DNA from: Promethearchaeota archaeon
Lineage (GTDB): Archaea; Asgardarchaeota; Lokiarchaeia; Sigyniarchaeales; SOKP01
Reading direction: 5' to 3'
Assembly: GCA_016839745.1 (NCBI GenBank)
Contig: JAEOTS010000028.1
Location: 1 to 61,687 of the forward strand
DNA length: 61,687 nt
Under the pieces are notes generated by a model. That model searched no databases, was not told the origin of the DNA, and saw nothing but the letters and a program-made list of their open reading frames with translations. Position 1 is the first letter of the stretch. Each line of letters starts with the position of its first letter. Position numbers and translations under genes: made by a program. Below, one piece after another: positions 45,234 to 54,353 of this stretch.

Positions 45234-48110
45234 ATGAGGAAATTATTTTACAAACTTGGAAAAACTTCGAGAACTTTAATAATAATTATATCACTTATAA
45301 TAATCCCTTTTATAATTTCAAGTTTTAACCTTGAATCATGCATTAGGAATGGAAAGGAAGGCAAGTACCCAGAGACCAGCGAACCTGAGCCGGTCTTATT
45401 TTTTGAGCCTCCCACGCCCGCCAATAATACTAATTTAATAAATAAAAATTGGGCCGGAATAAATGTCTCGATTTCAGAAGAAAATCTTTCTACATTTAGA
45501 TTCGGTTGGAATGAAGAAGACTATGATATTTATGGAGATAATTTAGTGCTTGGCATGAATTTAGATGAAAATACTAATTTAGGTGAGAATTCTACATTTG
45601 CACATGATTTTTCAAAAAACCAAAATCATGGAACACTACTTAGTGGCGCACAGTGGAGCACGGGTAAATATGGAAAGGGTCTTAGCTTTGATGGATCGGA
45701 CGCTTACATGGATTGTGGGACGAAGGATAGTTTCATATCCACACGGGGAACGATTCAGTTTTGGTTTAAAGCTACTACGTTTTATGAGCGCTTAGATATA
45801 ATTAATATTTATGAAAATGATTATCAGGATTTCTTACTTATATGTAGAACTGTGGAAAATAGAATTTGTTTACGCATCGAAGATGATGATATTGGAGTTA
45901 CTGAAGTTAAAACTATTAGAACAATTAGCGACACAGATTTTCATCATGTCATAGTTACTCAAGACGGATCTGGTATTAGGATTTTTATCGATGGTAAAGT
46001 GGAAGAACTTGAAATATATGCAAATTCGGGATACTGGACCAATCATCTAACCTCCGCACGTTGTTGGATTGGTAAGGGTCATTGGACTCATTTTAAAGGC
46101 ATGATCGATGAGGTAATGATTTATTCAGAGGCTATTGAGTTTTTAAATAGCATAGATGAAAAGAATTATGATGGCTATGGAGCGGATGTAAATCCTACAG
46201 GAAATCCAATTGGTGGAGGAACTGGTTATAAAGATATTATAAATTCAGCTGATGCTGATCATTTTGTAACAAATAAAGCAGAATTACTTGCAGCCTTAGC
46301 AATTGCGACCTCTGGAGAAATAGTATATATAGATGATAGTGCAGAAATTAACATGACAGGCACGGAAGATACTGTCATACCTGTGGGTGTCACTTTAGCT
46401 AGCGGGCGTGGTAATAGTGGTTCAGAGGGCGCCTTACTTCACTATGATACGAAGAACTTATGGGCGCCTTACTTCACTTATGGGTATTGTCAACCATCAG
46501 ATAATGTCCGAATTACAGGGCTTCGTATACAAGGTCCACATAATGGAACCGATGAATCAGACGACTCATGTGCTATTTATACCCATGATGTCTCTAATGT
46601 TGAGATTGATAACTGTGAATTATATGCTTGGGGTTATACTCCCGCTTATTTCTTGAGAACATCAGGAGGTCATGTTCATCACAATTATATACATCATAAT
46701 CAGCGTTCAGGATTAGGTTACGGAGTTATCATGGGTCAGGATGCTTATACTCTAATTGAAGCAAATCTTATGGATTTTTGCCGCCATCATATTGCAGGTT
46801 CAGGAAATCCTGGCTGCGGTTATGAAGCACGTTATAATGTCGTGCTTGAAAACGATGGAGAGAGTCATTGTTTTGACATGCATGGTGCCCGTGATTTTGA
46901 GAAGAGATACCGCGTGTCTCATTGGCGTTTTGATGAAGGAAGCGGGCCCAGCGCAGCAGATAGTGCGATAAGTATATACAATAATGCAAATGATGGAACG
47001 CTCACAAATATGGATGCTGACACTTGCTGGGTCAATGGAAAGATTAAAAATGGACTTCGATTTGATGGAATAAATGATCATGTTAATTGTAATGATGACA
47101 CAACATTAGGTATTACAGCGGAAATAACAATTGAAGCATGGATAAAAACTAGCGTGAATCCGGAAGATAACAATCAAGTTATTCTTAGCAAGGGTACCTT
47201 TTCAAGCTCGCAAGCCTACTCCTTGTATTTAAATGGCGATGATGATAAAATCTATTTCTGCATCGATGATGGCGTGAATGTTTCCTGGGCAATGCCCGCG
47301 GGGCTTCAGGATAATTGGCATCATGTATTGGGAACGTTTGATGGAAATAAAATAAGATTATATTATGACGGGGTACAAAAAGCTAGCAAAGAACACGCGG
47401 GCAGTATTGGCACGAATTCACGGGATCTATGCATCGGCGCAACATCAAGCGGGACGTTACCTTTCAATGGAATCATCGATGAGGTTCTTGTTTATGACAG
47501 GGCTTTAGATAATGACACGATTTACCTCCATCATGAAGGTTTTACGGATATAGCAGGAGATTCAATAAAAATTCATCATAACACCTTTAAAGTAAACACT
47601 GAAAAATCTGTTCAAATTAGAGGAATATCTCATTATACAAGTGAGATATATAGGAATGTATTTTATCACGATAATCCTGAACAGGCTGTAGCACAAACAA
47701 ATGCTTTCGGGAACTTGGATATTTACGACAACTATTATTTTAGACAAAGAAATCATCTTAAAGACATTAGGTTCAAGAAACATGACTCAACTCGATGGGG
47801 TTTTTTCTTTAATGCAACAGATCTTTCAGCAGGTATTTATACTTACTATGGATGGGCAAATGATACGGATGGAAACGAGGGTTATACTCATGGTAGTATT
47901 GATGGATATTGCTATGACTCAGTAAATCCTCGATATCTTATCATTGTTTCAGAGGAAATCCCCGATTCAAAGGATTTACAAATCATTCTCCTCATAATAA
48001 TAAGCATTGCATTTATTGGAATAATTGCATCTATTAAGAAGATGAAAACAACTAAAAAATTAGAAAAAGTCCGCGTGAAAAAAAATAAAAAAGCAAATCA
48101 AGAAATTTAA
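45234..48110 (+). CDS. Surface protein with LamG domains and an interrupted beta-helix
   Basis: 958 residues. Signal peptide (hydrophobic about 15-32), LamG/concanavalin-like domain 1 (about 110-300: HGTLLSGAQWSTGKYGKGLSF, then IDEVMIYSEAI). A right-handed beta-helix follows (about 341-556: VRITGLRIQGP, VSNVEIDNCELYAWG, GGHVHHNYIHHNQRSGLG). LamG domain 2 sits at about 560-769 (VSHWRFDEGSG, IDEVLVYDRAL), and the helix resumes at 776-843 (SIKIHHNTFKV, LDIYDNYYF). A membrane anchor (about 914-936) and a Lys-rich tail end it. It should stand on the cell surface and bind or cleave polysaccharide; pectate-lyase-type activity is possible but not proven. Confidence 0.85.
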   Translation: MRKLFYKLGKTSRTLIIIISLIIIPFIISSFNLESCIRNGKEGKYPETSEPEPVLFFEPPTPANNTNLINKNWAGINVSISEENLSTFRFGWNEEDYDIYGDNLVLGMNLDENTNLGENSTFAHDFSKNQNHGTLLSGAQWSTGKYGKGLSFDGSDAYMDCGTKDSFISTRGTIQFWFKATTFYERLDIINIYENDYQDFLLICRTVENRICLRIEDDDIGVTEVKTIRTISDTDFHHVIVTQDGSGIRIFIDGKVEELEIYANSGYWTNHLTSARCWIGKGHWTHFKGMIDEVMIYSEAIEFLNSIDEKNYDGYGADVNPTGNPIGGGTGYKDIINSADADHFVTNKAELLAALAIATSGEIVYIDDSAEINMTGTEDTVIPVGVTLASGRGNSGSEGALLHYDTKNLWAPYFTYGYCQPSDNVRITGLRIQGPHNGTDESDDSCAIYTHDVSNVEIDNCELYAWGYTPAYFLRTSGGHVHHNYIHHNQRSGLGYGVIMGQDAYTLIEANLMDFCRHHIAGSGNPGCGYEARYNVVLENDGESHCFDMHGARDFEKRYRVSHWRFDEGSGPSAADSAISIYNNANDGTLTNMDADTCWVNGKIKNGLRFDGINDHVNCNDDTTLGITAEITIEAWIKTSVNPEDNNQVILSKGTFSSSQAYSLYLNGDDDKIYFCIDDGVNVSWAMPAGLQDNWHHVLGTFDGNKIRLYYDGVQKASKEHAGSIGTNSRDLCIGATSSGTLPFNGIIDEVLVYDRALDNDTIYLHHEGFTDIAGDSIKIHHNTFKVNTEKSVQIRGISHYTSEIYRNVFYHDNPEQAVAQTNAFGNLDIYDNYYFRQRNHLKDIRFKKHDSTRWGFFFNATDLSAGIYTYYGWANDTDGNEGYTHGSIDGYCYDSVNPRYLIIVSEEIPDSKDLQIILLIIISIAFIGIIASIKKMKTTKKLEKVRVKKNKKANQEI

Positions 48111-48158
48111 TAGTCTAATTAAAAAGTGTCGTGAATTAAATCAATAATAATAATTCAA

Positions 48159-48297
48159 TTAAAAATTAGAATCTAGTCCCTTTGACTCTTTTGGTTGCTG
48201 TTTTTCACTTTGAAAAGGCTTAACAAATGCCCATTGCCATAAGATACATATAAGCGAGAATACGATTGCTGACAAGAGAGGGAGTATTTGCCCTCCC
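48159..48297 (-). pseudogene. Broken 3' end of an MFS transporter gene (copy 2)
   Basis: Only about 45 codons remain: QILPLLSAIVFSLICILWQW and AFVKPFQSEKQQPKESKGLDSNF. This matches the C-terminus of the transporter at 50606-51841 (QILPLLSAIVFTLIFLLWRW). Homology stops at about 48297, where an AT-dinucleotide-rich run (48302-48332) begins. With copy 1 it brackets the LamG gene. Confidence 0.8.
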
Positions 48298-48447
48298 TCA
48301 TTATATATAATATATATATTATATAATATATCCTTATTTTTTTTTTGTATAGTATAATTCATTATTACATCACTTCTAGGCTTAATACATTAGAAATTCA
48401 TAGGAAGTTATAAAAGGGAGTAAATACATTATATCTATAAGAATAAC

Positions 48448-48606
48448 ATGACCGTGAAGAAAAAAACCCGATCTCCGATCTATGTAACTCTTTCAGATAT
48501 AGAAAGGGCGTATAAAAAAGTAGAAGAATTTCAACGCTTAATTGAGCGAGGAAAAACCAAAGAACAGATCTTTAAAGATTTACTCAAGTTGATTCAAGTT
48601 GAATAG
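48448..48606 (+). CDS. Small basic protein, putative antitoxin partner
   Basis: 52 residues: MTVKKKTRSPIYVTLSDIER, then AYKKVEEFQRLIERGKTKEQIFKDLLKLIQVE in two helices. The N-terminal strand (SPIYVTLSDIER) followed by helices fits a ribbon-helix-helix or similar small DNA-binding or antitoxin protein. It overlaps the nucleotidyltransferase gene by eight bases (TTGAATAG), so translation is coupled. Its small size made it easy to miss. Confidence 0.6.
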   Translation: MTVKKKTRSPIYVTLSDIERAYKKVEEFQRLIERGKTKEQIFKDLLKLIQVE

Positions 48607-49195
48607 TGATCTTCTTCAAATAATTTTAAAAACAGCAGCTTCTTGCAACATACCTACCGTAATTATAGGGGGTTTGGCACTTCCAGCTTATAATATAGCG
48701 AGATCAACCTTAGATCTCGATATTTGTATCTATATTAAAAATCAAGAGGAATTAGATGAATTCATTAACATATTAAAAAAAAAAGAGATTTCAACTATTC
48801 AAACACCTAAAATAAATCACAATTTGTTTACTGTATTCGGAAAGGGTGGAGAAGCAGAAATCTGGCTACAACCTTGTGACATATTTCATTGGGATGAAAA
48901 AATGGTAAGTAGTATCCAAAATTTCTATTCTAATGTTTATGTGTTAGCCGTTGAGGATTTTATCTTAACAAAACTAGGGAGATCTGATCGTAGTTCAACA
49001 GATATAAACGATATCTTACAAATTTTAATAGCTAATACGAATACAATAGATTGGGAATATCTTATTTATCGATTAAAATGGGTTGATTTAGAAAAAGAAT
49101 TCAGCGAGGTTTTAAAAGGATTTAAATCAGATTTTACCAATAACATGCGAAATATCTCAAAAGACATTTGGGAGAAGTTTAAAAATAAAGCTTAA
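48599..49195 (+). CDS. Nucleotidyltransferase (AbiEii/MNT-type), putative toxin
   Basis: 198 residues from a TTG start. The polymerase-beta-fold signature is clear: VIIGGLALPAYNIARSTLDLDICIYI, with GG, then Asp-x-Asp as the metal ligands, and a later strand GGEAEIWLQPCDIF holding the possible third acidic residue. The C-terminal half is helical (VEDFILTKLGRSDRSSTDINDIL). Such stand-alone nucleotidyltransferases modify tRNA or proteins in AbiE and MenT-type toxin-antitoxin pairs. Its coupled 52-residue partner supports this reading. Confidence 0.75.
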   Translation: MNSDLLQIILKTAASCNIPTVIIGGLALPAYNIARSTLDLDICIYIKNQEELDEFINILKKKEISTIQTPKINHNLFTVFGKGGEAEIWLQPCDIFHWDEKMVSSIQNFYSNVYVLAVEDFILTKLGRSDRSSTDINDILQILIANTNTIDWEYLIYRLKWVDLEKEFSEVLKGFKSDFTNNMRNISKDIWEKFKNKA

Positions 49196-49220
49196 ATAAT
49201 TTAAAGGTAAAAAAGTGAAT

Positions 49221-50474
49221 CTATTCTAAATTAATAACTTGTTCTTTCGTCTCTATTAATTGCTCTTTATCTTCTTTGCCAGACTTAATAATCAACCATC
49301 TCCATAGGGCAATTATAAGGACAAAAATTATTGCTGAAATGGTTGGAAGTGTTTGTGCGGGTAGAAATTGTAAGATCAATCCACCGAGAATTGGTGATAT
49401 TATTTGACCAATACTGGTTAACGAGTTATTAACACCTAATAAGCTACCAGTTTCCTCCTTTTTAACAGCTTTAGTCAATTTGCTTGTAAGAATAGGACGA
49501 ACAACTCCAGTTCCAAATGCTAAAAAGAAAAAAGGAATATAGGCTATCCAATAGCTAGTAGAAAAAATAAAAAACACCATCGCAAAAATCATCGCAAAAA
49601 CACCTATTCCTAAAGTTTTGTTTTCACTTACTTTTTTCAATAAAGGATTGATGAGAACACTTTGGAAAATGACCCTAAGCACGCCAAGCCAAGCCATATA
49701 AAATGCAACTTCTTGCGGAGTAGCGTGAATTTGTTTTTCAGCAAATAAGGCAGATGTATGAATAAAGAGAAAAAAACCGAAATTATAGATGAAAAAAACA
49801 AAAATTACTCCCCGAATCTTAGCAGATTTAAAGAAATGTTTGGCTTCTTTGATGGGAATTATATCTCCAAACTTAAAGGCCAATTTATCTTCTTTTTTAT
49901 TTAGTGATTCGGGTAAGAATATTATTACTAATATTATAGAAAGAAGGCTAATTCCCGCAGCAAAAAAAAAAGGAGCTGAAAAGTTAATTGATAATAATAA
50001 CCCTCCAATCACTGGTCCAAAAATTAATCCAGCACCAAAAACCGCGCTTGAATAACCATAAACTTTAGTTCGAGACTTGGGATCTGTCATATCGCTAATA
50101 ACCGCTTGACTAACTGTCATATTACTCCCTAATAGTCCGTCTACAAGACGAGCTGCTATCAATATCCAGACATTAGAAGCCATTCCAAGAAGTAAAAATC
50201 CTATCAAAGTACTCGTTTGACTGAATAGAAGTAATGGTTTTCTTCCGAACCTATCGCTTAGTTTACCGGTAATTGGACTAGCGAAAAGTTGACATAAGCT
50301 AAAAATACTAAGAACTAGTCCAACTTGAAATGCGTTTAAACCTAAAGATAACCCTAAAAATGGAATGATTGGCATCACACTGCTAAATCCTAAGACTTCC
50401 GTAAATTGAATCAGAAAAACGATTAATAGGCGTTTATCAAATTTTATTTCTTGAGCTGTCAGTTTCGAACTAAT
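49221..50474 (-). CDS. MFS drug/metabolite transporter (TetA-like), paralog A
   Basis: 417 residues if started at ATT 50474; a later ATG at 50378 would remove the first half of helix 1. Twelve membrane helices; motif A GKLSDRFGRKPLLLF between helices 2 and 3, and GYSSAVFGAGLIFGPVIGG (motif C) mark an antiporter of the DHA1 type. GTGA lies six bases before the ATT, exactly as in paralog B. Codons upstream of the first ATG differ from paralog B mostly at third bases, so they are translated. The cargo is unknown. Confidence 0.85.
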   Translation of the reverse strand: MSSKLTAQEIKFDKRLLIVFLIQFTEVLGFSSVMPIIPFLGLSLGLNAFQVGLVLSIFSLCQLFASPITGKLSDRFGRKPLLLFSQTSTLIGFLLLGMASNVWILIAARLVDGLLGSNMTVSQAVISDMTDPKSRTKVYGYSSAVFGAGLIFGPVIGGLLLSINFSAPFFFAAGISLLSIILVIIFLPESLNKKEDKLAFKFGDIIPIKEAKHFFKSAKIRGVIFVFFIYNFGFFLFIHTSALFAEKQIHATPQEVAFYMAWLGVLRVIFQSVLINPLLKKVSENKTLGIGVFAMIFAMVFFIFSTSYWIAYIPFFFLAFGTGVVRPILTSKLTKAVKKEETGSLLGVNNSLTSIGQIISPILGGLILQFLPAQTLPTISAIIFVLIIALWRWLIIKSGKEDKEQLIETKEQVINLE

Positions 50475-50605
50475 GAATCTTCACTTTATCAAATGCTAAT
50501 TGTTAAATATACCTTTCATTTAAGAGAGATGAAAATCATATAAGCTTTATTTCTATATATTATAAAACTTATGTCTAAAATAAAAAGTATCACGATTAAA
50601 TAAAT

Positions 50606-51841
50606 CTACTCTTCTGATTTTATTAACAGACTTTTATTTTCTTGAAAAGGCTTAATAAATGCCCAACGCCATAAAAGAAAAATAAGTGTGAAAACGATTG
50701 CTGATAAGAGAGGGAGTATTTGCGGAGGTAAATATTTTAAGATTAATCCACCAAGAATTGGGGTTATAATCTGAGCAATACTATATAATGAAGTATTTAC
50801 TCCGAGTATACTACCAGTTTCTTCTCTTTTAACCACTTTCGTTAACTTACTTGTGAGAATGGGGCGAGTTACGCCTGTTCCAAAAGCCAAAAAGGAAATA
50901 GGAATAAACGCGATCCAAAAGTTAGTGGTGAATATAAGAAATACCATAGCCAAAACCAGCGCAAAAATACCTAATTTCAGAGTCGTATTTTCGCCCACTT
51001 TCTTCATTATTGGGTTGATTAGAAAGCTTTGAAATAAAACTCTAAAAATGCCTAACCAAGCCATATAAATAGTGAGTTGTTGGGCTGACACAAGCATATA
51101 GATTGTGGAATATAGAGGAAAGGTTGAAATAAAAATATAAAATCCGAAACTATAAAGGAAGAATTCTATTAGAATACCTCGAGTTTCTCCGGATTTGAAG
51201 AAATGTTTAGTTTCCTTAATAGGTATTATCTCTCCAAACTTTAAGCGAAACTTGTTCTTTTTTTCTGTTATTGATTCAGGTAGAAAAATTACTACTAAAA
51301 CAATTGAAACAAGGCTAATGCCAGCTGCGAAGAAAAAGGGAGCTGAAAAACTAACTAATAATAGGACACCTCCAATCATAGGACCAAAAATTAATCCCGC
51401 ACCAAAAACTGCGCTTGAATAACCGTATGTTTTAGTTCTTTGCTTATGAGTTGTTACGTCACTAATATATGCTTGAGTAACTGTCATATTACTTCCTAGA
51501 AGACCATCTACTAGACGTGCAGCAACTAGTATCCAAACATTACTTGATATTCCAAGGAGAAGAAATCCTACAAGAGTGCTCGTTTGACTAAATAATAACA
51601 ATGGTTTTCTTCCAAACCTGTCGCTAAGCTTCCCTGTAATTGGACTGGCGAAAAGTTGACATAAGCTAAAAATACTTAGAATTAATCCTACTTGTAACTC
51701 ATCCAAACCTAATTCTATTCCTAAAATGGGAATCAAGGGCAGCACGCTACTGAATCCCAAAACTTCTGTAAACTGGATCATAAAAATAATAAGAAGGCGT
51801 TTGTTGAATTTTTCCTTTTGAGCTGTAGGTATCGAACTAAT
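50606..51841 (-). CDS. MFS drug/metabolite transporter (TetA-like), paralog B
   Basis: 411 residues from ATT 51841 (an ATG at 51781 is the first usual start but lies inside helix 1). It is close to paralog A throughout: TEVLGFSSVLPLIP, LFASPITGKLSDRFGRKPLLLF, SSAVFGAGLIFGPMIGG. The N-terminus ISSIPTAQKEKFNKRLLIIF parallels ISSKLTAQEIKFDKRLLIVF in A. GTGA is six bases before the ATT. Its C-terminus is the best match to both broken fragments at 44861 and 48159. The two intact genes are a tandem pair, 131 bases apart. Confidence 0.85.
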   Translation of the reverse strand: MSSIPTAQKEKFNKRLLIIFMIQFTEVLGFSSVLPLIPILGIELGLDELQVGLILSIFSLCQLFASPITGKLSDRFGRKPLLLFSQTSTLVGFLLLGISSNVWILVAARLVDGLLGSNMTVTQAYISDVTTHKQRTKTYGYSSAVFGAGLIFGPMIGGVLLLVSFSAPFFFAAGISLVSIVLVVIFLPESITEKKNKFRLKFGEIIPIKETKHFFKSGETRGILIEFFLYSFGFYIFISTFPLYSTIYMLVSAQQLTIYMAWLGIFRVLFQSFLINPIMKKVGENTTLKLGIFALVLAMVFLIFTTNFWIAFIPISFLAFGTGVTRPILTSKLTKVVKREETGSILGVNTSLYSIAQIITPILGGLILKYLPPQILPLLSAIVFTLIFLLWRWAFIKPFQENKSLLIKSEE

Positions 51842-51970
51842 AATGTGTCACATCAATAATTAAAATCTAAAATTAGCTTTTATAGGAAAGAGATGTAAAT
51901 AAATTAAGGTTTATGTCTAGATATTTTCAATTTTATAGCCGTTATATAAATAAAAAAAGAATTAAGTATT

Positions 51971-52900
51971 TTATTTTGATTTAGCTTTTTGAGTCTTTTT
52001 TTCTTCTTTTGCTCTTTTTTCTTCTTCAGTTAGACCTGTGAGAGTTTGTTCGCCGTATAGTTTCACAAGAATTATCGCGATTCCCCAAGTAATTAAAGCT
52101 ACGATAACTCCTCCCATACTATCTATCACACCACCCATTATGACTTGGGGTATAAAATTCATTAAACCATGGAAGAGAATAGCCATGAAAACACTCTTTG
52201 TATTGTTGTAAACCCAACTAAATAAAATTGACCCTCCAACAGTGCTGGCTGTAAATCCTATTATCGCTAACGCGCTTAAAAACGCACCAGTACCCAATTG
52301 AACAAAATTGAGGTAAACTAGAAATGGATAATGCCATATTGCCCATACTATCCCTAAAATTATACTCGATTTATTTGCAGTGTAATTTTCTTGCAATTTT
52401 GGTAATGCATAACCTCTCCAACCAGGTTCTTCTAAACCACTCGTTAAAGTATTGTTTATAAACATTAGTAAAACTAATAGTGGAGCCATTCCGGGATTAA
52501 ATAAATTTGTAAGATCTGTCCCATATAAAAGGCTAATACCAGCAGAGGCTAACGTAATAACTAAAGGAAGTAGAATTATCGCCCCATACCATTTCAGTTT
52601 CACATTTACTTTACCCATGCTTTTTAAAAGTTCTACAACCCCTACCTTTTTTCTAGTAATTGCCAAGACTATAAAAGCAGCAATCATTGGGCCGTAAACT
52701 CCAAGTTGATTTATAACAAAGACGAGTACGTGAAAGTTGTCAACAAAACCTTCAGAGATTAGAACATTGAAGGTTAGAATACTTGGCACAAAATAATTAT
52801 TGATAGAAGAAATGATTAGAGTAGGAATCCAAAGTAGCCATGTAATACTAATTGCTAAGATAAAATAGAGAATTAATGGTTTGTCAATATTAAGTTTCAT
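51971..52900 (-). CDS. CPBP-family intramembrane metalloprotease
   Basis: 309 residues with about eight membrane helices. The three CPBP motifs are complete: E157-E158-x3-R162 in LEEPGWRGYA, H190 in AIWHYPFL, and His in ILFHGLMNF. The family includes the CAAX prenyl protease Rce1 and bacteriocin-immunity proteases. The C-terminus is highly charged (EEEKRAKEEKKTQKAKSK), cytosolic. The substrate is unknown. It lies 130 bases upstream of the MFS pair on the same strand. Confidence 0.85.
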   Translation of the reverse strand: MKLNIDKPLILYFILAISITWLLWIPTLIISSINNYFVPSILTFNVLISEGFVDNFHVLVFVINQLGVYGPMIAAFIVLAITRKKVGVVELLKSMGKVNVKLKWYGAIILLPLVITLASAGISLLYGTDLTNLFNPGMAPLLVLLMFINNTLTSGLEEPGWRGYALPKLQENYTANKSSIILGIVWAIWHYPFLVYLNFVQLGTGAFLSALAIIGFTASTVGGSILFSWVYNNTKSVFMAILFHGLMNFIPQVIMGGVIDSMGGVIVALITWGIAIILVKLYGEQTLTGLTEEEKRAKEEKKTQKAKSK

Positions 52901-52978
52901 TATAATATTTTGAAATAATAAAAAATAATGAAACTTTAGTTTATGAATTATAAAATATTTCTGGTTAAAAACTTATAT

Positions 52979-53356
52979 TTATCCTTTCGTGACATTTCCC
53001 TTAAAAGATGAAAATTGATTAAAAATTTTTGCATCTCCTTCAATTTTGGCAAAGATGTTCACTGGTGACGCTGCTTTTGGTTTTTCATCCTTACTCGCAG
53101 GAGTAGGACCAAAAAAAATGCAGAAACCATTCCCATCAGGCCAATAGCCAATATCTCCGACTTCACAATCAATTTGGGCATTTTCCTTACCTATAGCAAC
53201 GGGTATTTCTCCATAGAGCTCCTCGCCCCATCTTGCTAGGTTTAGATCGAAAGGTATATTATCCCAGATGGCTTTACATGTTTCAGGGTTTCTATCAGGA
53301 AGCAATCTGGCTTTGATTTGACCTATTTGCTCATTTTCAATAATAATATAATTCAA
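52979..53356 (-). CDS. Cyclophilin-like fold protein (TM1367/DUF3830-like)
   Basis: 125 residues from a TTG. ARLLPDRNPETCKAIWDNIPF, ARWGEELYGEIPV, DIGYWPDGNGFCIFFGPTP and the C-terminal VNIFAKIEGD are characteristic of the small bacterial and archaeal cyclophilin-like family of TM1367. These lack the usual prolyl isomerase site, and their role is unknown. It is separated from the neighbouring genes by 78 and 132 bases. Confidence 0.8.
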   Translation of the reverse strand: MNYIIIENEQIGQIKARLLPDRNPETCKAIWDNIPFDLNLARWGEELYGEIPVAIGKENAQIDCEVGDIGYWPDGNGFCIFFGPTPASKDEKPKAASPVNIFAKIEGDAKIFNQFSSFKGNVTKG

Positions 53357-53488
53357 AGAATAATCACTAATTTAAGATAAATCAAATTAGATAATTTTCA
53401 TTCATATTTAAACAGAGTTTTAATAAACAATAACACTATTAAACATAATAAAAAGAAGATAATAAGCGAATTTTAAGTATATTTATAG

Positions 53489-54190
53489 TTAAAATAAAAG
53501 CTCTTCGCCTACTTTAATTTCATGATATTTTTCAGGATATTTTACCCTTAATATATCATTATATTTAGTACAATGGCAAGCTCCAATAAATTTCAATGAA
53601 TCTAAACTCGAAAAGACTCTGATATTGTGAAGCCCTCCTATAATTGCTTCAATATTACCTCGATTTGAAAAAGCATTGAAAATTTCATTCAAGCCAGGAT
53701 GGCAACAACCAACAAGTAGGATTCCCTTTTCTTCGCGTGTTTTTAAGAGCATTGCTTGTTCCTTTAAATAATTTCCCAATTGACCAGTTAAATAGACATT
53801 CTTCTCAATCTCAGTTTGTTCACTAACGCCGAAAACCTTAGACAATGGATATTTTCTATTGTACGTAATTTGATTTTCTATAGGAACATAGATTTCTAAA
53901 TCATTATTTTTATTATAAATACTTTCTAAACCTTTAGTATGCTCTGGGTGATTATGTGAAATAACTACTTTTGAGATTTCAGTAACATCAATACCTAGTT
54001 GGCTTAGGTTATGAAGTAAAATATCTCCATCACTACCTGTATCAAAAAGAATATAACTACCTGTTTCTACATTATAAATTAAGGCAGCAAATCCGTAAGA
54101 GGAGATAAATCCTTCAAGACTTTCACCCTGATTGAAGAGAATGTTAACATAAAAATTTTCTAAATCTAAGAATTTTTTAGTGATCTGCAT
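53489..54190 (-). CDS. Metallo-beta-lactamase-fold hydrolase
   Basis: About 233 residues from MQITKK (a Met nine residues upstream is possible). The metal motif reads SHNHPEHTKGLE: HxHxxH is kept, but the usual Asp of HxHxDH is Glu. Downstream ligands are in GCCHPGLNEI and GGLHNI, and the end has GACHCTKY. This arrangement resembles the archaeal dihydropterin ribofuranosyl-aminobenzene phosphate synthase-like group. The Asp-to-Glu change is a second-metal ligand swap. Function unknown beyond hydrolase. Confidence 0.75.
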   Translation of the reverse strand: MQITKKFLDLENFYVNILFNQGESLEGFISSYGFAALIYNVETGSYILFDTGSDGDILLHNLSQLGIDVTEISKVVISHNHPEHTKGLESIYNKNNDLEIYVPIENQITYNRKYPLSKVFGVSEQTEIEKNVYLTGQLGNYLKEQAMLLKTREEKGILLVGCCHPGLNEIFNAFSNRGNIEAIIGGLHNIRVFSSLDSLKFIGACHCTKYNDILRVKYPEKYHEIKVGEELLF

Positions 54191-54353
54191 TATAATTATA
54201 ATTTTGAAAAAATCCATTAGTAGTTTTTTAATACGAACTGTAAATGGAATCTTAGACTTTTATCGAATTTTATATTCATCTTCTTGTTTTCTAATACTTT
54301 TAAAAAATTTTTAATTAGAAGCTTTAAGTATATGTATAACGGTCGATAAGATA

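Noticed and set aside
46408..47081. Several 70-90 residue frames inside the LamG surface protein
   Set aside because: They lie wholly inside a well-supported long gene, in other frames or antisense, and resemble no family.
50378..50380. ATG at 50378 as the start of MFS paralog A
   Set aside because: It would cut the first membrane helix; upstream codons are conserved with paralog B at the protein level.
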